DNA of 64,000 bases, from assembly GCA_009599575.1 (NCBI GenBank), contig VWND01000001.1, positions 1,116,001-1,180,000 of the forward strand. The letters are read 5' to 3'. Numbering within the stretch: the first letter of the stretch is position 1; every line of letters begins with the position of its first letter. A program made the position numbers and the translations under genes. Below the pieces are notes generated by a model. That model did no database searches. It worked only from the letters and a program-made list of their open reading frames with translations, and was not told the DNA's origin. Positions 36,617 to 47,297 of this stretch are shown here, piece after piece. The DNA comes from Blumeriella jaapii (lineage: Eukaryota; Ascomycota; Leotiomycetes; Helotiales; Drepanopezizaceae).

Positions 36617-38745
36617 CTTGGTCGATGGGGTGGGTGGATGGATGTCTGGCTGTTGCGATGCGCGTCAGTAGGATGCGAGCAGCGGCGACGACGACGACGC
36701 GATGGCCATGCGAGGGAAATGGGGTGCGTGTTGTGGAGGTCGAGGGGGCGGCGCGTTGTTGGGGCGTGGTTGGTGTGTGGTGCCGGGGCGCACGTCGACA
36801 CGCGGGCCCCGTGAATGGCGACGCGGCCATGGCAGGCCATCTTCGACGCGCGAGAAGGGAAGTCCGCAGGGAATGCACACATACCTGGAGGTGGATGCAG
36901 CGAGCGGCGCGTCGAGGGCGACAGCGTGTGTGTCGAGATTGCGCTGGAGATCAGGTGTTAGATAGATGGCTAGATCGTGTTCTTGTTGGGTTGTGTTGTG
37001 TTGGGTTGTGTTGGGGGGGGGGTCAAGGTCAACAACACCAAGACGCGAATGGCGACGAGCGACGAACGCGACGATGCGGACGCCAAACCCGGGCCAGATT
37101 CGCGGTGCGAGCGACTCGACGCGCGCGATGAACTGGGGGGGCTGGTGGTGGTGGACCAGGACCAATCAGGCGGCGCGGCGAGCAGAGTCGAAATGGGGGA
37201 GCCGAAGCGATCAGGGGACTGGGGGAGGAGAAGAGGAGGAGAGAACGAACCTTTTGGTGGTGGGTGTTGGTGGTGGTGGTGGTGGTAGGTGGTGGTGGTA
37301 GGTGTTGGTGGTAGGAGGTGGGAGGTGGGAGGTGGGTGGGTGGTAGGGGAGGATTTGGGTGGTGAGAGAAGAGGAGTTTGTATGGGGAGGGGGAGAGTGG
37401 GAGTGGGAGTGTGAGAGTGTGAGTGCGAGTGTGAGAGTGAGTGAGAGTGTGTGTGTGGGAGTGGGAGTGGGAGTGAGAGTGTGAGAGAATATGAGAGAGA
37501 GAGGGAGAGAGAGAGAGAGACGGCCAGCCCGCCACTTTTGGCTGGGAAGGGAGGGAGGGAAGGCGAGGGGGGCACCGCCAGGTCCTGAGAGTTGCCGTGG
37601 CCCGTGCGGCGTCAGGCCAGGCAGGGTGGAGGTGGAGGGTGAAGGGTGGAGGGGGAGGGCGAAGGGTGAAGGGTGAAGGGGAGCGGGTGGAGGCTGGAGG
37701 CTGGCGGGTGAAGGGCGAAGGGCAAAGGGCAAAGACCACAGGCCACAGGCCACAGGCCAAAGGGTCCACGGCCGTCGAAAAGTGTGAGTTCCCCGACCCC
37801 GACACGTGCTGATTGGCTAACGCGCCCTCGGCTGCACGCCCAGCCGGTGCTAAGCAACGACAGTATGTCCTGTACACGTACGTGCTAGGGATGGCTGTAT
37901 GTGTGTGGTGTGTGTGTGTGTATGTACTGTACTGTACTGTAGTGTACAGGACTGTATGTACGTCGGTACGGTGTGGTACCGTACATACATACTGTACATC
38001 CGGTGTACATACACACATACACACTACAGAGAGACGTACAGTCCTGTGCGCTCTGTGCGCTCCTCTGCGGTACCTTGCCTCAACAAGGAAAGAGCGCTTT
38101 CGGGCAATCACACACCCATGGATGATGAGTACTTAATCCCTCCCTCCATCCATCGCCATACTTCTCGCTCTTCTTTTCTTTCTTTCTTTCTTTCTTTTTT
38201 TTTTTTCTTCTTCTTCTCTTCTTCCTCTCCCTCCTCTCCCCTCCTCTCCTCTCCTCTCCTCCCCCTCCCCCTCCCCCCCCCTCCTCCCCCTCCTCTTCTT
38301 TCAAGGTCCCGTCCCGTACCGTACACTACACTACACCACACTACCTCCTTGCTTCCCGCACCACATCAAACACCCTTCCACACCAGTGCTGTACGTACCT
38401 ACACTACCACCAACACCGACCCTTGGCTGGGTAGGTACAGTACATGCTGTACCGGACGGTGCGAGAGCTGGGCGCGGGCCTACGTCGAATCATCGAGACG
38501 AAGCAAAACTAACGAGCGACAGTACTGTACCTCGATCATGCTGCACTGCTGCTTTCATTCATTCATTCAGTCATTCATCCACTCATCCACTCATCCATTC
38601 ATCCACCCTGCCACCCTTCCACCCATCCACCCCATCCACCCCATCCATCCATCCACCCTTCCACCCGTCCCTCCACCCCTTCCGATCCGAGTAGTAGCGG
38701 TGGTCGTAGTCGCCCCTCTCTGCGGCCCGCCATGTGACGCCGATC
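36617..38745. repeat. simple-sequence-rich intergenic region
   Basis: No gene is supported. The plus strand is dominated by GT/G-rich repeats (37250-37350 ggt units; 37390-37480 gtgggagtgagagtgtgag units), GA repeats (37490-37520), a ggtgaaggg-type minisatellite (37630-37720), caggcca units (37738-37757), a GTAC-rich patch (37925-37990), a pyrimidine tract (38175-38300), and catccatt/ccaccc units (38560-38680). The long open frames here are composition artefacts. Confidence 0.8.
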
Positions 38746-39210
38746 TCACTTGTCTTTCTCGCTTTCCGATACCCGCTCCCACTCATCCTCGGTGCTCGTT
38801 TCCGACCTGCGACCTCTCTGGTGCCCACGAGCCGTGAGCTCTCCGCGGGCGTCCGCCATCGCCGCCGCCGTCCGGCCCGGCACCGCGTGGGCGGGGTCCA
38901 CGACCGTCGCGGTATCCGTGTCGCGGTCCCCGAACGGCTCAGCCGCCTCCGCCGTCTCGGCCGTCGGCGCCCTCTGCTCGTCCTCGAGCGCGTGCGCCGC
39001 GCGCACTTCGCGCACGAACCAGTTGATGGACCACCACAATCCCGCGCTCAGGAGAGAGAGGATCACGAAATGGATGCTGAAGGTGGCGACCAGTAACAAT
39101 AGGAGGACGGCTTGAAGACTGGCGAACGCGGCGTTCGTTGCCACCACGAGGCTGCGCGTCGGCCCGGGGGTGAAGATGGAGTGCACGAGGTCGGTGAGGA
39201 AGGCCGACAT
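38746..39210 (-). CDS. PKR1: V-ATPase assembly factor Pkr1-like ER membrane protein
   Basis: A single exon of 154 aa starting at ATG 39210. It begins MSAFLTDLVHSIFTPGPTRS, typical of the Pkr1 family, with two adjacent hydrophobic segments at about residues 22-62 (AVLLLLLVATFSIHFVILSL and LLSAGLWWSINWFV). A charged, Ala/Thr/Glu-rich cytosolic tail follows and ends ERVSESEKDK. In yeast Pkr1 is an ER protein needed for assembly of the V0 sector of the vacuolar ATPase. An in-frame extension upstream exists but lacks conservation features, so the internal ATG is preferred. Confidence 0.85.
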   Translation of the reverse strand: MSAFLTDLVHSIFTPGPTRSLVVATNAAFASLQAVLLLLLVATFSIHFVILSLLSAGLWWSINWFVREVRAAHALEDEQRAPTAETAEAAEPFGDRDTDTATVVDPAHAVPGRTAAAMADARGELTARGHQRGRRSETSTEDEWERVSESEKDK

Positions 39211-40179
39211 GGTGAGGCCGGAGAGGGCGTGCGTGGGAGAAGAATGCGCGGCCGCTGCTTGAGTCAGGGAGCTGCGGCGATCTCGAGGTGGGATCGGTTC
39301 GCACGAACGAAACCGCAGGAACCCCACGTTGTAGACGAAAGAGCGTGTGGTGTGATGGCGTAGGTGATGTAGTTGGTGTCGGTGTTGTGGTTGTGGTTGT
39401 TGAACAGCCCTTGATCCCGCGACCAGAAAACAATTCCAGGTTCCGGCACAAATTCGTACTCTACACACTGTACCGCACGGTACAGCACGGTAGCTTAGGT
39501 GCGGGGCTGGTTGTGGTGACTAGCTTTCCGCCTCGGATTTACCCCAAAACGTGTGCTGTACTGTACCGTACCGTACCGTACAGTACGTACACACAGAGTT
39601 TATCTCACGTGATGAGTCACTAACCCAAGGCATCTGGCATCTGGCATCTTGGGTGAGGAATTCTTGGCTAAAGCTGTGACACTCCAGCCTTCGACAGTTA
39701 ACTTCAGCTGTTGAAACGATTCTCACCTCGCTCTTCCGGCACGACCTGAAACCGGCATGTTCTGCTCGTTTGAAGTCGATTGTTTATCCTGCAGTACCTC
39801 CTACCTACAGTACAGTACAGTACAGTACAGTACAGTACAGTATGTACGGTACCTACCTCGCTTTCACCTGGCCCTGGCTGAAGAAACCTTCGATTCCCTG
39901 GACTCGACCCGGATCGTGAGATTGATGGAGGCCATCACACAGGTCCAAACTTCTACAGGCGTGCATCTTCTTCCACCTGTAGACAACTCGCCTCGCCCAG
40001 GAACATGCATGCATGCCAGAGCTCGGGAGAGGTGACGCACATGCGTAGAACAAGAAGGCAGTCACTCGAAGGAGACATCGCCTTCACACAGTGATTCCTG
40101 CAGGCGATTTGAACCCAAGATACATAGAACTCCCGTCGTCGATCCCGTGCGAAGAAACTTGGTCAACCCAGCGACTTTC
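39211..40179. other. intergenic, with TACAG repeats
   Basis: It contains a GTAC/CCGTA-rich patch at 39558-39590 and a perfect (TACAG)7 array at 39806-39840. No coding region is supported. It should include the PKR1 promoter and the 3' end of the CENP-H-like gene. Confidence 0.6.
39806..39840 (+). repeat. (TACAG)7 pentamer array
   Basis: Seven exact copies of tacag, giving the palindrome GTAC every 5 nt. It is the most regular of several GTAC-rich patches in the window. Confidence 0.95.
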
Positions 40180-40952
40180 TCATTCCCCGTCATGATCCAG
40201 TACAAGATTCGAGAGCTGAGGATCTCGAGCCCAGTCAACCCCACTGCCCGCGATCGTAGCCCCGACCGTTTCCTTCATGATCCTCCACTTCCGTCGGCTT
40301 CGTCTCATCCTGAGTTCCAACTCGTCCAGCTGGTGCCGGAGCTTGGGGTCCTCGATGTCCTCCTTGCGTTGCGTATCGGCTGCCGCGGCCAGCGCAAGCA
40401 TGCGTGTTGCCAGCTCGGCGTTCTTGCGAGCCATCTTCACGTTTTCGGCCTCGACGCTGGTCAGCTCCATCCGTGCCGAGCGGACTTGCGTCGATAGCTC
40501 GGTGAGCGTGGTCGCGAGCTGGTCCCGTTGCGCAACCAGCGGGAAGAGGTCTCTGTTGCGTGTCAGAAGCGGAAACGCGGCGGTGGGGATGGAGCACTTA
40601 CTGCTCAATGCTGGTCGCCTGGTCGCCCGCGTGGATGGCTCTCACAATGGGATGTGCAATCAGCACACTCTGAATCACGTTGCCTCGTGAGTGGTAGAGA
40701 GATTTGGCTTTCAGGACCTCGTGCTCGGCAGCGATGATGTCCTCTTCGGAAGCCTCCTCGGGCTCATCTACTGCACCACAGTCAGGAGCTGCAACCATCA
40801 CACGCAATGCAGTGTTCACCTTTGGATAGAATGCCCTGAGCGTGCAACAATGCAATCTCGAGTTGCAGCTCTTCCAGTCGGTCATACACATCCAGGATCC
40901 GTCTCTCATCTTCGCTCAGAAGCGGAGGTGCTTGGTTCTCCTTGTCGGTCAT
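40180..40952 (-). CDS. CENP-H-like inner kinetochore protein (Mcm16/Fta3 family)
   Basis: Three exons: 40820-40952 (ATG at 40952), 40602-40770 and 40180-40552; 224 aa with consistent phases. The protein is largely coiled coil (RDQLATTLTELSTQVRSARM; LRHQLDELELRMRRSRRKWR). It has the motif HPIVRAIHAGD in the middle and a C-terminal GSGVDWARDPQLSNLVLD, which I associate with fungal CENP-H proteins of the CCAN/Ctf19 complex at centromeres. The assignment rests on these two stretches and the overall coiled-coil plan, so it is less secure than for neighbours. An alternative upstream ATG would add MDRMEGGE. It diverges from ATG11 with about 330 nt between starts. Confidence 0.65.
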
Positions 40953-41279
40953 TTCCCCCCCTTCCATCCTATCCACTTTCGTTTCCAGACACGTCTTGTG
41001 AATGCTCGATGTTCCTGCGCAAAAGTCATTCCGAAAGGTTGGGAGACGCCCCGCGCGGGACGTGCTGTGAATCTACTGTACTGTAAGACGCGTTTCGCCT
41101 AGCCGACTACGGGAGTCACCTGTGGCTGGTGAGCCTGTGGCGTCTATCGATCCGCCTAGCGTGTACAGTGCAAGGCTGTCGCATGACAACACCGACCTTT
41201 GCTAGATACTTCTGCTCAGTCCGCTGTGATCAAGGACCCTTTCTGCAGCTCGCCACAGCTGCAGAAACACAGCAGCAGG

Positions 41280-44200
41280 ATGGCGCTCCAAGTCTATCTC
41301 GCACATACGGGCCTGGCTCTCCACGCCGATCCGGGATCCTTCCCCTCGTGAGTCTTGCTTGGGAGTGCGGACCTGGTGTAGATAGGTAGCTGACTGCCCA
41401 CAGTCTCGACACTTTCAAAACCTGGGTGGCAGATCACAGCAACATTGCCGTCCAAGATTTTATTTCCTTGACCGCCCTCGGGAAGCCGGTCCGATTCCAG
41501 GGACTCTCCGCAGAGGCAAGTTAGGTCAGCATGGCCAGCACTGGTAGATGCTAACTGGGAACAGAAGGAAATCTTCGTGTACGACCGACGGATAGCACAC
41601 GCCTCTTCCGTAGTCAAAACCCCACCCACCGCAGTCTCGCTACCTCCCAAGTACAGTGTTGCGAAACCGCCAGACACGATCGCGGATCAAAACGACCTGC
41701 AAGCATGGCGGGACCTGTTCATGCAGCGGAGGTCATGGGCGTTGAAGGTCGTGGATGACTCCTCGCGCATGTCACTGGAAGCACAGAAGCGATATGCGGA
41801 GGCTGGGCTCATGATTCGGGGAGTGGACGCGGCACTCCTGAATTTGGAGAAGCACGTCAAGGCGCTGGACCAGAAGAACGCAGATGTCCAAATGTGGGCG
41901 GAAGATGTCAAGAAAGAGCAGGACGCAGCAGGCACAGATTGGGAGACGTCTCTATCGCGCCTACGGTCCTTGCCAGCTACCAGCGAAATCGTCAAGTTCA
42001 TTACTGGCCGCGATCTGCGCAGAAGGTCCCAGCAACCTACGCTGGAAGACTTGATCGATGTTGATGAGGTCAAGAAGTCTGGGAAGCTTTTTCGGAACAT
42101 CTCATCACAACTGGGTCAGAATAGCGCAGAGTTGGGGACCAGAGTCGATCAGGTCATGCAAAAGGCTGACGATTTATTCGATAAGATAGAGAAGGGCCTG
42201 GATAGGACAATCCCTGGACGCGCTACGGAAGCTGTACAATTGCTGGAGGACATCGAAGCCATTGCAACAAAGGTCAACAATGACTACGAAAACGTACTGG
42301 GCTATGCAGATACCGCCAAAAACGTTTCACAGGCTTCGAAGTCAGCGCTCCTCCACACCAAGAATTTCCTTCCGAACCTATCGAAAAGAAGCCTAGAGAT
42401 GGATGGGATCCTGCGAAGTGCCACTGAGATCCGTAACGCCATCGCGGTCGAGTCGCTGGACATTATGCGACTTATTGCATCCTTGACGTCTATGGTAAGT
42501 GAGGCAAACGCAGCTTTTACTGCCTTGGACCTTGATGGACAGGCCTTCGATGCGTTCCACGTGCTGTGTATGGTCAACGCACTTCCCATCACCTATGCCT
42601 CATTCTTGGCAGAAGCCGTACGCCGCAGAGAATGGAATGACAAGGTCAAATCAGACTCATCAACCCTAGCAAACGAAATGTCCTCATTCCAGGATGAAGA
42701 GGTCAAGAGGCGGAGGAAGTGGCAGAAAGCTACCGGAACTGCACTTTGGGGCGACAAGGTCGAGAACAAGGTCGCTGGGTTGGAAGTCAAGCTGCTCGGT
42801 GAGGAAGACAACTGGCCCCGGGTCACTAGACAAGACTTGAGGGAGCTGCTGGAGACTCTGCAAGCAAAGGATGCGACATCTGGTATTGCGGGTGAGGTTG
42901 CCAAGATCATCTCGGATCTCAGCAATCCTACTAAACAACAGAATAAGCGAGCCAAGGCCTTCAAAGCTGGCAGTATACATGAGGCGGCCCTGGGCCGGAG
43001 TGCACTTCTTGTCCGAGGCGATGATGATATCCTCCGTGGCATACAAGAGGAGAAGCAAAAGACGGAAAACAAGCTGAAGACGGCCGAAAGCCGTATCCGA
43101 AAGCTTGAAGACCTGTTGCATCGACAATCCCAAATGAACCGCGTCCCCAGCGGGAACATCTTCCCCCCATCTGGAAACCCGAGCCCTGACCTGCAAACCC
43201 ACGCAAACCCCTTTTCATCTCCACGACTTGCCGACGATGTACTGAGGCGGTCTTCCGTATCATCCCGCAGATTTTCTGCAAACCAGGGTCCCGACGAAAA
43301 GGCCTTCCAGCAGAAGCTTCTTTCCCTGGAGGCGGACCTAATTGCGGAGCGGGAACGCGCAGCGGGACTTGAAAGAGAGATCTCGGTCCGGAGAACGGCA
43401 GCGGACACGATGCAATCTCAGGTCGAGGAAGCAAACTCGACCAAGAAAGACCTCATGGAGAATTTCGAGGCCCAGCAACGAGAATTCATTGAAGAGAGGA
43501 AATCCCTCGAGAGTGAAATCAAGCGTCTGAAGGCCAAATTGGAGGAGCTCGAGGACGAAATGGACCGCTATCTCGGGTCTCGAGAGCATGAGAAAAGCGG
43601 CATTGATGATCGTGTAAAACAACTGCAAGAGGAGTTGCATCGAGTGCGGAAGGATGCGAACGCGGACTCGCAGCGAGCCCAGGGGCAGGTAGAATACCTT
43701 CGTGATCATGCAAAAATGCAACGTGAGACCAACGAGTCTCTGGAGACACAGCTGCAGAAGCTTAGACAAGAGAACAGGGATCTAGTCGCTCGCGCTGACG
43801 CTGCGGAGGCTGCGAATGAGCTCCAGATGAAGACATTGAGCAACGTACATGCACAGCTGTCGCCTACCTCTACGGTTCCTTGCGACTCGAGCGATCTGGC
43901 AGCTACCTTGGTAGCTTTGTCTGGTGATCTTGTTACCGAACTCAACTCCATCAAGAGTGAAGTCGCTATCCTTAGATCTGACCGAGACCGGGCTCAATGC
44001 ACCATCGAAGGAATGAAGTCTCAGATGGATCACATCAAAGAGAAGCTTTCGGTAGAGGAAATGGAAACTTTGCAATTGCGCGAGAGCCTAGACACCGAAC
44101 GTGCCAGATTTGCCGCACTCGAGGGTGAGTTGGGTGACGAGCGCCTTCAGCTATCTACATTGCGGGCAAAGATCTCAGATGGCGAAAAGGGTTCCGAAGC

Positions 44201-45547
44201 GTTACGTACTCGCCTGGAGTTGGAGGAACGGAACGTCACAAGCATGAGCGAGGATCTTGCTACTCAACAATCGCGCCTAGGGAGTCTTGAGGAGGAGCTC
44301 AGAGCGGTCCAACACAAACACCAGTCAGCACAAATGAGACACGAGAAGCTCAATGCTCGGTTTGAAGCGCGAACCTTGCGTGCTAAGGATTTGACGCGAC
44401 GAACCTACGCCCAGAACGACCGACTGTGCAAACTGCTGGAGCGATTGAGCTATTCCGTTACTCGGGAAGGAGACTCGATGATCATTCAGAGGATCCAAAA
44501 CCAGAGCGCTCTAGTACCAACGATTCTTCGGATCCTGGCTCGACCATCAAACGAAGTATCTCGGGGGCTCGGGTCAAGAAGACGATGATTGAGAGCGGAG
44601 ACCTCGATCTCCTGTACTGGATGAACAATGAGGACTCGGAAGTCGAGACTGAGAAGTACGAGGCGTATATCAAGGCACTTGGCAGCTTCGACATTGAGTC
44701 CTTCTGTGACGTGATCACGAAGCGTGTGAGAGACATGGAGTATACTGCCAAAAAGTACTCCAAGGATGCTCGGGCGTACCGAGAAAAGTCCCATTTTGCT
44801 CAAAAGGAAGCCCATGAGAAGATCGCCTTCAAGAACTTCAAGGAGGGTGACCTGGCACTGTTCCTCCCGACTCGCAACCAGGCTACGGGGGCTTGGGCGG
44901 CGTTCAACGTGGGAGCGCCTCATTACTTTCTCAAGGAGCAGGAGTCTCACAAGCTACGGACCCGGGACTGGCTCCTCGCTCGGATACACAAGATCGAAGA
45001 TCGCGTGGTGGATCTTTCCAAGTCCATGTCCGGGAATCACCTCCCGCCATTCGACAAGAGGTCCTTGACGAGCAACGGTGGCGACTCCTACGAGGATGAC
45101 AATCCGTTCGATCTGTCCGATGGTTTGAGATGGTACCTGATCGACGCGTCGGAGGAGAAGCCCGGCGCTCCCTCCACTCCCGGACTCAGCAAAAGCACCG
45201 TGGCTAGCACGATAGACCACGCCACGGGCAGCATCCGGCGCAGCAAAAAGTCAACCAGCAGCGGCGTCGACGGCCTGAACAAGACCCTGAGCAGAAGCCT
45301 CGAGAGCAGGCGGAGCAGCAACAACTCGAAGAAGTCAGTCCCCCTCGCAGCCACGCTCGACCGGGGCGGGTCCGGCGCGACGGACTCGTCCTCGCTGAAG
45401 GCGAAGGCGACGACGCAGGCCGCGAGCGGCGAAGCCCCCGAGGCCCAGATCATCCGGACCAACAGCAAGCCCGACGGCAACGGCGACGGAGCCCGCGGCC
45501 CGATCCCCGAGGTGCGCCACGCGATTGACAGCCTCTTGGGCCCGTGA
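41280..45547 (+). CDS. ATG11: autophagy scaffold Atg11 with an apparent one-base frameshift
   Basis: Exons: 41280-41347, 41404-41515 and 41565-45547. Intron 1 is GT-AG; intron 2 uses a GC donor (GCAAGT) and joins GLSAE to KEIFVYDRR. The predicted size is about 1387 aa once the frameshift near 44490-44500 is allowed for. The N-terminus is ubiquitin-like (MALQVYLAHTGLALHADPGS), the centre is long coiled coil (about residues 500-980), and the C-terminal Atg11 domain contains LDLLYWMNNEDSEVE and LALFLPTRNQATGAWAAFNV. Atg11 scaffolds selective autophagy, binding cargo receptors and Atg1. The frame changes by one base between SVTREGDSMIIQR and PKPERSSTNDSSDPGS. Both halves look conserved, so either the sequence lacks a base or the allele is broken. 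Confidence 0.9.
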
Positions 45548-45694
45548 ACCTCGCTGATGGCGCGTAGAACCCGACGGAGCCCCACGCCACCTCGGCGGGC
45601 ACGAGTCCGGCGAAGCGGTCCGTGATTTGGGACTCGCTGTGGTCGCTCGACCTCAGTCTCGAGAGTGGCCAGAGTCGGACGTGAAGATGGAGCG

Positions 45695-45722
45695 TGGGGG
45701 GTGGGGGGGGGGGGGGGGGGGG
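45695..45722 (+). repeat. G homopolymer tracts downstream of ATG11
   Basis: Seven G, a T, then twenty G, about 150 nt after the ATG11 stop codon on the sense strand. Confidence 0.95.
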
Positions 45723-46568
45723 CATTTTTGGGACAGCGGTGTTTCGGGCCCGGCTTTTACATAGATGGGCGGAACGGAACGCCTGGGGGTGGATGAATGC
45801 TTTCCACATGCTTCTCCTCGTTTGCAATGATACCACAGTCTCTTTGCTTTCTGTTGCTGTTGTTGTTGGTAGCGCTCTACTGTAGGCCTGTACGTACAGC
45901 ACAGCACAGCACAGCACAGTACAGTACCGTACCGTAACACCCATCTCGGGCGCATAATCTACAGTAAATAAATATAATCTGCCTCGCATACCACATACAC
46001 ACATACACACAGACATACATACACACCTACATACAGATAGACCAGACCAGACCAGACCAGACTAGACCGTTTCCCCGTCTCCCCGTCCACAATCAACCGA
46101 TCAATCGATCGACCGATCTCGAGAGAGGAAGAGCGCGCGCGCGCGCTCAGAACCCAATCGACAAACACCCTGCTTTTCTTTCTATCTCGCCTGCCTGCCC
46201 GCCTGCCTTGTACCCGGTGAGGTGGGTAGGTGAGGTGGGTGGCTGAGGTCTGTATTGTACTGTACACGGTAGCGGCTGGTCGGACTGTGCGTGAGGGGGG
46301 AAAATGAATGGGGGGTGACAGAGGGGGGGCTGACAGAGGGGGGGCTGACAGAGGGGGGATTGAGACGGTGCTTTCGTCGATGATGATGATGATGGTGGTG
46401 ATGATGATGATGGTGGCTTACGGTACAGTGTGTAGTGTAGTGTAGTGTTGGAAGCAAGTAGGTAGGTAGGTAGGTAAGGGGGTAAGGAAGGAGGTGAGGA
46501 AGTAGGTAAGTGTGTGAGGAGGGAAGTGAGGGAAGTGAGTGAATGAGTGAGTAAGTGAATAGGTAAAT

Positions 46569-46688
46569 AGGTGAGTAGGTGAGTAGGTGAGTAGGTGAGT
46601 AGGTGAGTAGGTGAGTAGGTGAGTAGGTGAGTAGGTGAGTAGGTGAGTAGGTGAGTAGGTGAGTAGGTGAGTAGGTGAGTAGGTGAGT
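46569..46688 (+). repeat. (AGGTGAGT)15 microsatellite
   Basis: Fifteen near-exact 8-nt units. Each unit matches a consensus 5' splice donor (AG|GTGAGT). Degenerate versions extend on both sides (46440-46560 and 46690-46785). Confidence 0.95.
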
Positions 46689-47297
46689 GAGTGAGTAGGT
46701 GAGTAAATGAGTAAGTGAGTAGGTGAGTAGGTAAGTAAATAAGTAAATGAGTAAATAAGCAAGTGAGTAAGTGAGTGAGTAAGTACTCGTGCTTGGTGGT
46801 GGGGGCGAGGGCAGGGGGGGGGGGGGTTGCTTCCTTGGAATAAAGGAAGGGGCGTCCTTCTTCTGCATCGCGAGGGACGTACGTAGTACTCAGATAGTAC
46901 TGTACCGTAAGTAGGTTCTTTACAGTACAGTACGTTACAGTTTGGTACGTTACGGTAGTGTAGTCATCGAGAATGGATCCCGCGAATAGCTGGAGAAGAG
47001 GGGGGAGATATCCAGCTTGGCATCAAATGCGATGAAAAGAGAGAGCGTGGTCCCGCCTGCTGGGACTGCCATCTCGAATTCCAGTCTCACGCAATGTGGG
47101 AGATCGAGAAATCGAAAGAACTTGAATTGTGATCTCACGGAATGGGAAGGTGTTTTCTTCTTCGCCTTGGTTCATCTTCGAGTCTATGCGGTTGTTACTC
47201 GATTACTTTCATGGTATTGTATTAAGCGTCTGCAGCAGCGCATGCGTAAGTCCAATCCATGCCAAACCAACGATATCACGGCCACATCCTTCCGATA

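Larger units (their letters stand above)
45548..47297. repeat. repeat- and G-run-rich region between ATG11 and P5CDH
   Basis: No gene is supported. It contains G runs at 45695-45701 and 45703-45722, tacag/cacag units at 45895-45936, accag units near 46038-46065, three 15-nt ctgacagaggggggg-like units at about 46314-46360, GAT/GGT units at 46380-46415, an 8-nt array at 46569-46688, a 13-nt G run at 46814-46826 and another GTAC patch at 46895-46958. Confidence 0.8.

Noticed and set aside
36970..38111. Minus-strand frames up to 360 codons with Ser/His/Thr/Pro repeats
   Set aside because: Derived from GT/G-rich simple repeats. No motif and no plausible gene structure.
37899..38837. 312-codon plus-strand frame
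   Set aside because: It spans a GTAC patch, a pyrimidine tract and catccatt repeats, and overlaps PKR1 at its end. Composition artefact.
44452..44492. A ~40-nt intron that would repair the ATG11 frame
   Set aside because: It would need a poor GTTACT donor and would delete the conserved SVTREGDSMIIQ segment. A missing base is simpler.
46182..46868. 228-codon minus-strand frame rich in LLTYSPTH repeats
   Set aside because: Translation of the AGGTGAGT array.
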